Of a stretch of DNA of 39,724 nt, positions 31,653 to 37,751 are shown one piece after another. Position numbers and translations under genes: made by a program. Within the stretch, counting starts at the first letter, position 1, and each line of letters starts with the position of its first letter. The notes beneath the pieces were generated by a model. It was given only the letters and a program-made list of their open reading frames with translations, had not been told where the DNA came from and searched no databases. Source of the DNA: a virus; the IMG/VR virus record IMGVR_UViG_3300006802_000027, positions 1-39,724 of that record; one strand, given 5' to 3'.

Positions 31653-31994
31653 TTATGATTTTAAATAACAATCAATTGACTTAATTGCCTCGTCGAGGCC
31701 GTAACAAACAATAGCTTTATACCCTAAAGAATTTAATTTTTTTATTAAAGGTTCTTGATAGTTTTTATCTAATTTACCAGTTGATGTTTTTAATTCAACA
31801 AATAATCCACAATAAGTATTTGCAGGAAAAGCAATAAATAAATCAGGCCAACCTTTTAAATAACCAAGCATTTTATTTCTTTTTCCTTGTAAAGGATTTT
31901 TAGCATTTCCTGGAGCACAGGTAAAAATAATATCTGGATATTGATATTTTAAATGCTTTACAACTGAACATTGAATTATAAATTCTTCAGTCAT
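31653..31994 (-). CDS. VRR-NUC domain nuclease
   Basis: A 113-residue single-domain protein. It has KGWPDLFIAFP (Asp51), YCGLFVELKTSTGKL (Glu67, Lys69) and YQEPLIKKLNSLGYKAIVCY (Gln80). This GxPD...ExK...Q arrangement is the VRR-NUC version of the PD-(D/E)XK fold, found in Holliday-junction resolvases and related structure-specific nucleases. The N-terminal part (MTEEFIIQCSVVKHLKYQYP) is the usual helical start. It is the last gene of the early operon and probably acts with the ERF annealing protein and PD-(D/E)XK exonuclease in recombination-driven replication or packaging. Confidence 0.9.
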   Translation of the reverse strand: MTEEFIIQCSVVKHLKYQYPDIIFTCAPGNAKNPLQGKRNKMLGYLKGWPDLFIAFPANTYCGLFVELKTSTGKLDKNYQEPLIKKLNSLGYKAIVCYGLDEAIKSIDCYLKS

Positions 31995-32008
31995 TTACTC
32001 ACCCTTGT

Positions 32009-32083
32009 TTAAGTCTTCCACATAATATAAAGTAAAAACAAAAATAAAAAAGTTATAAACATTTTAATAATTGTATTTTCCAT
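32009..32083 (-). CDS. 24-residue membrane peptide
   Basis: A short frame with ATG sharing TAATG with the preceding stop. The product is MENTIIKMFITFLFLFLLYI then MWKT: one hydrophobic helix with charged ends. Such microproteins are plausible membrane-active or regulatory peptides. There are only 14 bases between its stop and the VRR-NUC start, and coupling supports translation. No family is recognised. Confidence 0.5.
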   Translation of the reverse strand: MENTIIKMFITFLFLFLLYIMWKT

Positions 32084-32238
32084 TAATTTCTATCCTTTTC
32101 AATGCACTCTACGGACGCACATTTATTTAAAAACTCTGATAATCTAAAAGCATCACAATGTTTTCTATGCTTTCCTTTTGGTTTTTCACAAATGCAGTCT
32201 TGTTCGTTACCTTTCACTTCTCTCTTATCGGCGGTCAT
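32083..32238 (-). CDS. 51-residue Cys-rich microprotein
   Basis: A short gene with the product MTADKREVKGNEQDCICEKP then KGKHRKHCDAFRLSEFLNKC and ASVECIEKDRN. It has five cysteines and two histidines, so it may bind zinc. It starts by ATGA overlap with the preceding gene and ends by TAATG overlap with the next. Early operon position suggests a takeover protein, but nothing more can be said. Confidence 0.6.
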   Translation of the reverse strand: MTADKREVKGNEQDCICEKPKGKHRKHCDAFRLSEFLNKCASVECIEKDRN

Positions 32239-32432
32239 TGGTTAGCCTCCACAATAAATTCTCTTGCATACCAACTAGCAGTTTTGTTTGGCTTAAAAAT
32301 ACATAAAATAAGACTCCCGTCAAATTTTTCATCAAGAAATATGCCTTTGCAACCATTTTTTATCACTTTTCTCGATGGTACTCCATTTTTAAATGCTAAG
32401 TCTGTACATGTTACTTCTGTACCAAACTTCAT
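32235..32432 (-). CDS. Small early hypothetical protein
   Basis: A 65-residue protein, MKFGTEVTCTDLAFKNGVPS..., with KGIFLDEKFDGSLILCIFKP and a C-terminal ASWYAREFIVEANQ. The ATG has AAGGA upstream. It looks like a small beta-barrel-type protein. It follows a 220-base stretch of strong inverted repeats. An overlapping frame on the other strand has no ribosome site and is ignored. Function unknown. Confidence 0.6.
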   Translation of the reverse strand: MKFGTEVTCTDLAFKNGVPSRKVIKNGCKGIFLDEKFDGSLILCIFKPNKTASWYAREFIVEANQ

Positions 32433-32433
32433 A

Positions 32434-32493
32434 TCATTCCTTTGCTATTAGTTGGGGTGGCAGGTACGGTATCAGCCATCCTAGGCTTCCCAT
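32434..32493 (-). CDS. Possible 19-residue peptide
   Basis: An ATG three bases after AAAAGG opens the peptide MGSLGWLIPYLPPQLIAKE, whose TGA lies just before the next gene's ATG. The context is the inverted-repeat region. Together with a second 19-residue frame (32567-32626) it may be a leader peptide of a structured RNA, or a chance frame. Confidence 0.3.
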   Translation of the reverse strand: MGSLGWLIPYLPPQLIAKE

Positions 32494-32660
32494 GTTCCTT
32501 TTACTTTCCTTACCACCCCATATTAGTTAGGGTATCTTGCAGTTGGTCTGCCTCAAACTTTTCTCCTCAAATATATCCGATAGATATATTCGGTATTGCC
32601 ACCAATTTCACGGGCTTATTATTCATCTGATAGACTTCCACGCCAAAGATACCCTATGAG
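32440..32660 (-). promoter_or_regulatory. Structured intergenic region with nested inverted repeats
   Basis: This gene-poor stretch has two notable inverted repeats: GGGGTGG/CCACCCC (32454-32460 and 32512-32518) and TAGGGTATCTT/AAGATACCCTA (32528-32538 and 32646-32656). Sequences next to two arms share AACTAATA on the minus strand. Two 19-codon frames with fair ribosome sites occur inside. The arrangement looks like a structured RNA or regulatory leader for the small genes downstream; no known riboswitch was recognised. Confidence 0.4.
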
Positions 32661-32879
32661 TTAAGTTTCTTCTGATTGATTTTCTTTTTGTATTGCCATT
32701 GATTTCTTTGCGAAGAAACAAGCCTCTTCTAATTTTGTCTTTACAACAGAAAATTCTCTGGTATTTTCAGGGCATTGTGATTTTAAGCCTTTTAATAAGA
32801 GGTCGAAATATTCTGCTATTAATTGTGCCTTCTCTTGCCCAGATTGATTTAACTTGTGAAACTGAAATAATGAATCCAT
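32661..32879 (-). CDS. Acb2-like anti-CBASS cyclic-nucleotide sponge
   Basis: A 72-residue helical protein. Residues 36-64 read CPENTREFSVVKTKLEEACF followed by FAKKSMAIQ. This matches the C-terminal helix pattern of Acb2/Tad1-hairpin proteins: CP-x-S-R-E-x-S-x-A-x-T-x-L-E-E-A-x-x-W-A-x-x-A-I-A. The N-terminal FQFHKLNQSGQEKAQLIAEY fits the first helix, where Acb2 has F-x-Y-H-x-P. Acb2 hexamers bind the cyclic nucleotides that CBASS uses as alarm signals and so block abortive infection. The Trp in FWAN is replaced here by Phe-Ala. Early operon position beside a Lar-like protein and a methyltransferase makes an anti-defence role plausible. The ATG has AAAGGA upstream. Confidence 0.7.
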   Translation of the reverse strand: MDSLFQFHKLNQSGQEKAQLIAEYFDLLLKGLKSQCPENTREFSVVKTKLEEACFFAKKSMAIQKENQSEET

Positions 32880-32920
32880 TTTATTCCTTTCGTTTACGTT
32901 ATTATTTGTTAGTTTATGAG

Positions 32921-33241
32921 TTAAGTTTTCAACTTTGTATTTATAAAGTCCATAATCACAGCTAAATTTCTTTGAGCAATATCAGTTGAAACATTACATC
33001 GAAGAAGTCCATCTCTGTATTCTATTGCTAATCCTACCAACCTCTCCAACTGCTCTGTAGGCTGGCGAGTGTTCCACCTCCTGACCTCAACACGGTCTAT
33101 AATATGCCCTCTTGTAAAAATACATTCATCAGTATGGTCAAATACATAATCAGAAAAATAATTCTTTGGCTCAGTATTACAAAAAGGACAATTTAACGGC
33201 TTTAACTCAACCTCTTTTTCCTTATCCATTTCTTCAAACAT
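32921..33241 (-). CDS. Lar-like restriction alleviation protein
   Basis: A 106-residue protein with LNCPFCNTEPKNYFSDYVFD (CxxC zinc-type site, residues 18-21), DECIFTRG and VEVRRWNTRQPTEQLERL. The CPFC...(W-N-x-R) layout is that of Lar-family proteins, which can protect phage DNA from restriction. Many homologues are only small zinc-ribbon proteins of unknown activity. ATG at 33241 follows AGGAG. It sits next to the methyltransferase gene in the early operon. Confidence 0.7.
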   Translation of the reverse strand: MFEEMDKEKEVELKPLNCPFCNTEPKNYFSDYVFDHTDECIFTRGHIIDRVEVRRWNTRQPTEQLERLVGLAIEYRDGLLRCNVSTDIAQRNLAVIMDFINTKLKT

Positions 33242-33270
33242 AACTCTCCTCCCTACCTATTAGACCCAAA

Positions 33271-33909
33271 CTAAGCAAAACTTAATTGTCTGTCTATTTT
33301 TGATTGTTCTAAGACGTGTAAGCCTAATTCTGGTTGTACGCAGTTTGTTAACAATTTTTCTGGATGTTTAAATTTAAGTTCATATTTTGATAAATCAAAT
33401 CCATGCAATTCTTGTAGTTTTTTCATTCTTTCTTTATGACTCATTCTGTTTTCGCCCTTACAATTTGTTATGCTAAATTCTGATTTAAATTCTTTATATT
33501 GAATAAAGAAATTACTCCAAAATATATGTCGACCACACTCAAAACCATTAACCAACAACTCATAATAAGGCTTAACATTCTCAACAACATACTTTCCTTT
33601 AAAGAAATATTTTAAAAATATTATCTCTTGATATAAAGACATGTCTGGATAACGAATAACACCTTGAGCATTTAAGAAATGATTTACATTACTGTGTGTT
33701 GGACAAGGTGGAGAAGCCCAAATAAAATCAAATTCCCGATAATGTTCTAAAAGATATTGATGAGCGTCTGCTACTATTACATTATCTTGTGGAAAAAAAG
33801 ATTTATATATATCAGCAATTTGTTTATCTAATTCCACCGCAGTAACCTCAACATCAGTCCATAGTTTACGATTACCACCTATTCCAGCATACAAATTTAA
33901 AACCTTCAC
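33271..33909 (-). CDS. DNA (cytosine-5) methyltransferase, short form
   Basis: A 212-residue protein. It has VLNLYAGIGGN (SAM-binding, residues 3-13), AVELD, VADAH, the catalytic loop ASPPCPTHS (Cys69) and VVENVKPYYELL (Glu110). These are the C5 methyltransferase motifs I, II, III, IV and VI in order. The usual long target-recognition region and motif IX/X are mostly absent or short, as in compact phage versions. It probably protects the phage DNA from host restriction. The GTG start is preceded by GGGGAAG. No cognate endonuclease is next to it. Confidence 0.88.
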   Translation of the reverse strand: MKVLNLYAGIGGNRKLWTDVEVTAVELDKQIADIYKSFFPQDNVIVADAHQYLLEHYREFDFIWASPPCPTHSNVNHFLNAQGVIRYPDMSLYQEIIFLKYFFKGKYVVENVKPYYELLVNGFECGRHIFWSNFFIQYKEFKSEFSITNCKGENRMSHKERMKKLQELHGFDLSKYELKFKHPEKLLTNCVQPELGLHVLEQSKIDRQLSFA

Positions 33910-33934
33910 TTACTTCCCCCTTAGCCAGACGTTG

Positions 33935-34147
33935 TTAAACTTTATCTTTATATTTGTTCCATAATCCAATCATATAATCAGCCAACTCCTCTCTTTCTTG
34001 TTTAGTAAAATAATCTTCATGATAATCAATTGTTCCATCATATCCTTCAAAAACTCTTAATTTATCATCAATTCCAATTATTAGATTGTTTGCATAAAAA
34101 ACTTTTCCAGTAGATAACTTAAAATACTCATCATCTATTTTCTCCAT
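33935..34147 (-). CDS. Small early hypothetical protein
   Basis: A 70-residue acidic protein, MEKIDDEYFKLSTGKVFYAN..., with DGTIDYHEDYFTKQEREELA and DYMIGLWNKYKDK at the end. I placed the start at ATG 34147, which has AGGAGG ten bases upstream; a GTG at 34156 lies too close to that site. Small beta-then-helix fold, unknown role, between the methyltransferase and a putative winged-helix protein. Confidence 0.6.
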   Translation of the reverse strand: MEKIDDEYFKLSTGKVFYANNLIIGIDDKLRVFEGYDGTIDYHEDYFTKQEREELADYMIGLWNKYKDKV

Positions 34148-34162
34148 CTTAATCACGCCTCC

Positions 34163-34501
34163 TTAACATTTAATCCAAACTGCAGCAATTGCTCTATGAG
34201 CTAACGGATTGCTAGTTTTTTTATATCCACAAAATTTAATTAATCCATTATTTGAAGCTTTTGTTATTATTCCTCCCCAAGCTCTTTTATGTGGTGGAAT
34301 TTGTAATCCTCTTTGTTCACACCACACACGAGCATCTTCTGTTAAAAACTCAATATTAGTGTGCATAGACAAGTAATCATTAAACATTTCATAAGCTGAA
34401 TCTGACCAATCAGGGAAATATTTGTTTGCATTATTTAAAGATGCAAACAACCCTGCTTCTCGTCCTTCCTCGGCTCTAATTTTATTTAACTGTTGGCTCA
34501 T
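34163..34501 (-). CDS. Phage protein resembling small replication-region winged-helix proteins
   Basis: A 112-residue protein with FLTEDARVWCEQRGLQIPPH (52-71), KRAWGGIITKASNNGLIKF and a C-terminal NPLAHRAIAAVWIK. Proteins with this F-T-x-D-D/A-V-W...R-A-x-G-x-x-x-x-x-A-x-x-x-G-L-I...H...VW pattern are very common in phage early regions and are thought to be small DNA-binding winged-helix proteins, but no activity is established. It starts at ATG with a stop-codon overlap region upstream. Confidence 0.6.
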   Translation of the reverse strand: MSQQLNKIRAEEGREAGLFASLNNANKYFPDWSDSAYEMFNDYLSMHTNIEFLTEDARVWCEQRGLQIPPHKRAWGGIITKASNNGLIKFCGYKKTSNPLAHRAIAAVWIKC

Positions 34502-34502
34502 T

Positions 34503-34697
34503 TTAAACTCCTATTAATTTTTTTTCTGCCATTATTTTTTGAAGGATTAAATCTTTTTGTTCTTCAAGCCTTTTAATCTCCGTTTTAGAAACCTTAAATT
34601 GATTTTCTAGAGAATCTGTAATTCTTCTTGATTCACTTAATTCATTTGTTGTTTTTTCTAACATTATAAGCAATTCTCTTAAATAATCGGCACTCAT
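34503..34697 (-). CDS. Coiled-coil protein
   Basis: A 64-residue protein that is almost entirely a heptad-repeat helix, for example LEKTTNELSESRRITDSLEN followed by QFKVSKTEIKRLEEQKDLIL. It shares ATGA with the nuclease gene upstream. A likely oligomeric accessory of the recombination module, without a recognised family. Confidence 0.6.
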   Translation of the reverse strand: MSADYLRELLIMLEKTTNELSESRRITDSLENQFKVSKTEIKRLEEQKDLILQKIMAEKKLIGV

Positions 34698-35344
34698 TTT
34701 TTACCTTTCGTTGACCATAATTTCTTTTTTAAAGGATATGCCTTTGTTAATAACTTAAATAATTCAAATTCATCAATAAGCAAATCCATTTTATATGGCT
34801 CAAAAACACCTGTTTCTTTATCTATTCTTAATAAATGAACTTCTTCAACAGTATACCCGTTCTCAACAAGCAAATTTTTATATGCAGAAACTTGGCATTG
34901 CATTTCTGGATACAATCCCGACGATGTTTTAAAATCAATTAAAGCCAACTTTCCATTTAAACGACAATAACAATCTATTGTCCCACCATATAAAAACTCT
35001 TCTGAAACTAACGATATTTCGCTTTTAATAATCTCAATATGATTTTCTTTTTCAAAATCAATATAAGCCAAAAAAGCCGTTTGTGCCTTATTAACATCTT
35101 CTGGTTTATACAAAGAAACATCCGGCTCTTTCTTCTTTAAATGACACTCAATTAAGTAATGAGCAATTGTCCCAATACTTGCAGCAGTATCCCTTGCCTG
35201 TCGGTAGTCTATATTTTGAACACCTAGACTCCACGCCCAATGCATCAAGGCAGGTTTATCAAGCATCCCTAGTATCGTTGTGACACTAGGGACGACTTCT
35301 CCATTTAATCGATTATAAATTGTATGCGTTTTATTTTTGGACAT
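34694..35344 (-). CDS. PD-(D/E)XK exonuclease (Cas4/RecB-like)
   Basis: A 216-residue nuclease. It has RQARDTAASIGTIAHYLIE (helix with AHYL and Glu66), GGTIDCYCRLNGKLALIDFK (Asp124, then Asp137 and Lys139 as D-F-K) and EMQCQVSAYKNLL (Gln151). This is the RecB/Cas4/PDDEXK_1 layout, which in phages pairs with annealing proteins to resect ends. I placed the start at ATG 35344, overlapping the ERF gene by 14 bases; an in-frame GTG 54 bases upstream lacks a ribosome site. It probably makes the 3' overhangs used by the ERF protein. Confidence 0.88.
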   Translation of the reverse strand: MSKNKTHTIYNRLNGEVVPSVTTILGMLDKPALMHWAWSLGVQNIDYRQARDTAASIGTIAHYLIECHLKKKEPDVSLYKPEDVNKAQTAFLAYIDFEKENHIEIIKSEISLVSEEFLYGGTIDCYCRLNGKLALIDFKTSSGLYPEMQCQVSAYKNLLVENGYTVEEVHLLRIDKETGVFEPYKMDLLIDEFELFKLLTKAYPLKKKLWSTKGKK

Positions 35345-35906
35345 TAGATACCGACTTTTGACAATTGAAACATAAACATTTTTTAAACTTATCTTCACTA
35401 AACTTTTTTACTTTTTCTGAAACTACAGCACCACATTCTTGACATTCAAATGTAATCCCAACCTCTTTTGTTGTTATTTGTGAAGTTCCCTGAAAAACAT
35501 CATTACTAACTGTTTCTTTGGAATTATTATTTGTATGATCTGCATCTTTTGCATCATCTATACAAAATAACCCATTTAAAGCATATTTACGAGCGTATGA
35601 ACTCGTAGCCCCTGTAATCTGCGAGTCATCCATCCCCTTTTTATTTTCAGATTCTCTTGCATAAGCAACTGACTCAAAAGCCATTCCAGTTTCAATATCA
35701 AAAATAGTTGCTGTTGCTTTTACATAATACCTATTACCTACTAAAACAATATCATCTTTAACGATCAAATAACAATTATATTTACTCATTAAAGGCTTTA
35801 ATGCTTCTAAAATATCTTCACAAGAACGATATTTATATCCTCCAAAAGTATTTGTTTGATTTTTTGGCGCAACCAACTCTGCTTGTATTTTTAGTAATTT
35901 TTCCAT
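35331..35906 (-). CDS. ERF-family single-strand annealing protein
   Basis: A 191-residue protein. The N-terminal domain has TNTFGGYKYRSCEDILEALK, DDIVLVGNRYYVKATATIFD, and DDSQITGATSSYARKYAL, which are the ERF motifs. The C-terminal part has FECQECGAV...CLCFNC, a CxxC pair that suggests a zinc ribbon. ERF proteins circularise phage genomes or mediate recombination-dependent replication. With no polymerase in this genome, the combination of ERF, PD-(D/E)XK nuclease and VRR-NUC suggests recombination is central to its life cycle. Confidence 0.92.
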   Translation of the reverse strand: MEKLLKIQAELVAPKNQTNTFGGYKYRSCEDILEALKPLMSKYNCYLIVKDDIVLVGNRYYVKATATIFDIETGMAFESVAYARESENKKGMDDSQITGATSSYARKYALNGLFCIDDAKDADHTNNNSKETVSNDVFQGTSQITTKEVGITFECQECGAVVSEKVKKFSEDKFKKCLCFNCQKSVSNVQK

Positions 35907-36097
35907 TATAAGTTACCCCTTTCAACGGCTAAAGAAATTAAATTTTCGTCTGAGTACATAAGTTCAGTAGAAGCAAAACTATCCAAGAGAATATCTTTTA
36001 AAGCTTCTCTTTCTTCTGATGTTAAACTTGTTACGCCATTTTTAGCTTTCCAGTCCAGACGATCATAAACACTAACGAATTGACATTCTTTTTCCAT
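35906..36097 (-). CDS. Small early hypothetical protein
   Basis: A 63-residue acidic protein, MEKECQFVSVYDRLDWKAKN..., with SLTSEEREALKDILLDSFAS in the middle. Its ATG is preceded by GGGGGAG and its end touches the ERF start. No family is recognised; the acidic helical character would suit a small inhibitor or adaptor. Confidence 0.6.
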   Translation of the reverse strand: MEKECQFVSVYDRLDWKAKNGVTSLTSEEREALKDILLDSFASTELMYSDENLISLAVERGNL

Positions 36098-36098
36098 T

Positions 36099-36482
36099 TT
36101 ACTCCCCCTTTGATAAGAAATATTCTACGTTTTTTAACCAATTTTTATTTAACCCTCTAGGATCATTCCCTGCCCCAACAGGACAATATCTACTAGCTAA
36201 AAACTGTAGATAATATGTAAACCCCTTGCTATCACGCGCGAATCTTTTTCTGTTATTCTTAATTGTTTTAATACAGATTTTTTTGCATTCCGCTTTCGTA
36301 TCGCATTTAATCGACCTGATCCCATATGGGTACTGCGATTTTCTGCCGCCCTCTGCTTGGTAGATTGCCGAAGCGATTTGCTCATCTGTATACTCCTTTG
36401 CGTGTGCCATAACTGCCAAACCAACAATTACGGCAATTGTTAATAACATTAAGCAAAAATAAAATGTTGATTTAAAATTCAC
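36099..36482 (-). CDS. Secreted muramidase/transglycosylase-like protein
   Basis: A 127-residue protein with a hydrophobic N-terminus (residues 8-25) ending in an AHA-KE signal-peptidase-type site after residue 28. The mature part has SAIYQAEGGRKSQYPYGIRS (candidate catalytic Glu44), IKNNRKRF, and LASRYCPVGAGNDPRGLNKN. I associate this E-G-G...YPYGI...ASRY.P...NDP..LN.NW pattern with small putative lytic transglycosylases. Cysteines at 60, 66, 70 and 100 could form disulfides in the periplasm. It starts with GTG, sharing GTGA with the RHH gene. An endolysin or periplasmic cell-wall enzyme is likely, but it is placed in the early operon. Confidence 0.55.
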   Translation of the reverse strand: MNFKSTFYFCLMLLTIAVIVGLAVMAHAKEYTDEQIASAIYQAEGGRKSQYPYGIRSIKCDTKAECKKICIKTIKNNRKRFARDSKGFTYYLQFLASRYCPVGAGNDPRGLNKNWLKNVEYFLSKGE

Positions 36483-36622
36483 TTACTCCCCCTTTTTTCT
36501 TGAAGATGATAACAAACAGCATCTTCTATCAAACGGCTGATTGGTATCCCTGTTTCAATCTTTAACTTTTTAATTTTTTTATGAACCTCTTTATCAATTC
36601 TTACCGTTATTGTTTTTGACAT
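36479..36622 (-). CDS. Ribbon-helix-helix (CopG/Arc-like) regulator
   Basis: A 47-residue protein, MSKTITVRIDKEVHKKIKKL then KIETGIPISRLIEDAVCYHL. This is a full ribbon-helix-helix: a beta strand with alternating T-I-T-V-R-I, then a helix with conserved Lys, the turn TG-I-P-I-S-R, and a second helix. It is the first gene after the sigma70-type promoter and has a perfect ribosome site, AAGGAGG, eight bases before its ATG. It probably autoregulates this promoter, where 10-base-spaced TACATT repeats are seen. Confidence 0.85.
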   Translation of the reverse strand: MSKTITVRIDKEVHKKIKKLKIETGIPISRLIEDAVCYHLQEKRGSK

Positions 36623-36648
36623 CTACTTAACCTCCTTTCAATGATACA

Positions 36649-36678
36649 AATGTAGCATAATGTATTATTATTTGTCAA
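36649..36678 (-). promoter_or_regulatory. Sigma70-type early promoter with operator repeats
   Basis: On the minus strand TTGACA (36678-36673) is 18 bases from TACATT (36654-36649), which has a TGC extension (TGCTACATT). TACATT also occurs ten bases upstream, and ATACA/TGTAT form an inverted pair around the -10 region. RHH proteins often bind 10-base-spaced short repeats. It would start the early operon about 20 bases before the regulator's ATG. Confidence 0.75.
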
Positions 36679-36711
36679 GAGATTATTTTATATTTTTTTT
36701 ATTTTATTTTT

Positions 36712-36885
36712 TTATGGATAATACCGACGGGAAAGTTCTTCTATCTTAGTTTTTAGTTTTTGTATTTCTTCTTTTTGAAAATTTAATTCTTCCTGAAATC
36801 TATCAAAATATAATGATGGATGAGTCATCATGGCTTGACGCATTTGTTTGCAATATTTACATTCACATTTTGGTAAACAACCCAT
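36712..36885 (-). CDS. 57-residue Cys-rich coiled-coil protein
   Basis: A short gene with product MGCLPKCECKYCKQMRQAMM, then THPSLYFDRFQEELNFQKEE and IQKLKTKIEELSRRYYP. Cysteines at 3, 7, 9 and 12 suggest a small zinc site, and the second half is a coiled coil. Its ATG shares TAATG with the metallophosphoesterase stop. It is the last gene of the late operon and runs to the early promoter region. No family is recognised. Confidence 0.6.
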   Translation of the reverse strand: MGCLPKCECKYCKQMRQAMMTHPSLYFDRFQEELNFQKEEIQKLKTKIEELSRRYYP

Positions 36886-37556
36886 TATAACTCCATTGGT
36901 ATAAATGCTGGGATTTTTCCTTCATCTAAAATAACTCCACAACCTATCATTGGTTTGCGCCTCATATCTCTTCCATAATTAAAGGCGTAAGAATTTCGAT
37001 CAACTCCACAACCAACAGCTAGCCCAAAACTACGATCTCTTTCATTTGCTGTCCACCACACTCCAGCATTACTATGTAAATGTCCAATAACAACAGAACA
37101 TTGATTTTCTCTTACAGCACTTGAATGTGCCCCTTGTCCAGAATAACCCATTCCATGAAATATTCGGATATTATAGAGATAATATTCTATTTTATAATCC
37201 CACTTCTTTGGTAATTCAAAAACCTGTTCAAAAGATTTAAAGAAACTACTTGATAACCCAAATCTCCAAGCAGCCTTTTCAAGTCTTTCATCATGATTCC
37301 CAATACAAAGGGCTAGTTCAGGGAAAGCTTTATACCAGGCTTGTAAATGTTTTATAGTTTCTTCTCTTTCTTGATAAGGACTAAATCCATCTGGGTTGTG
37401 TTCATGTCTTGATATCGAGTGAAAATCAACTAAATCCCCGATATGGACAATTTCGCTACATTTATATTTCTTTTTAGTTTCTACACAAAACTCTAAATAA
37501 TTTTTATGCTCAAAAGGTATATGCGTATCACCAATTATGAGAATGTTGCCAGTCAA
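36885..37556 (-). CDS. Calcineurin-like metallophosphoesterase
   Basis: A 223-residue enzyme with all five metal-site motifs: GDTHIP (Asp10, His12), GDLVDFH (Asp41), GNHDER (Asn87, His88, Asp89), FHG (His134) and GHLHSN (His159, His161). The TTG start is six bases after GAGGAGG. Substrates of such phage enzymes may be nucleic acid, nucleotides or phosphorylated proteins; it cannot be told here. A possible activity against nucleotide signals is tempting beside Acb2 but unproven. It follows the tail-fibre gene and a small hypothetical gene. Confidence 0.9.
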   Translation of the reverse strand: MTGNILIIGDTHIPFEHKNYLEFCVETKKKYKCSEIVHIGDLVDFHSISRHEHNPDGFSPYQEREETIKHLQAWYKAFPELALCIGNHDERLEKAAWRFGLSSSFFKSFEQVFELPKKWDYKIEYYLYNIRIFHGMGYSGQGAHSSAVRENQCSVVIGHLHSNAGVWWTANERDRSFGLAVGCGVDRNSYAFNYGRDMRRKPMIGCGVILDEGKIPAFIPMEL

Positions 37557-37751
37557 CTAATCCTCCTCACACCACTGATTATTAATCATTGTTTCTAAAT
37601 AAGAAGAACTGCCCTTGGCAAATATTTGGCTACTAAATAAATGGTAAACATCTTCTCCATCACTTGCTACTAAAACATACCCATTAAATCTATCTTTTAA
37701 AAGATTTTCTATCTTATCTAACACAATTTTTGTTTGTGGATCAATATCCAT
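37557..37751 (-). CDS. Small hypothetical protein
   Basis: A 64-residue protein, MDIDPQTKIVLDKIENLLKD..., with GYVLVASDGEDVYHLFSSQI and a C-terminal NNQWCEED. It reads like a small alpha-beta protein. The ATG shares TAATG with the fibre gene, and its TAG stop lies within the ribosome site region of the metallophosphoesterase. No family recognised. Confidence 0.55.
   Translation of the reverse strand: MDIDPQTKIVLDKIENLLKDRFNGYVLVASDGEDVYHLFSSQIFAKGSSSYLETMINNQWCEED

Noticed and set aside
32158-32451. 97-codon plus-strand frame
   Set aside because: It is antisense to two coupled minus-strand genes with ribosome sites, and its product is only a hydrophobic antisense translation.
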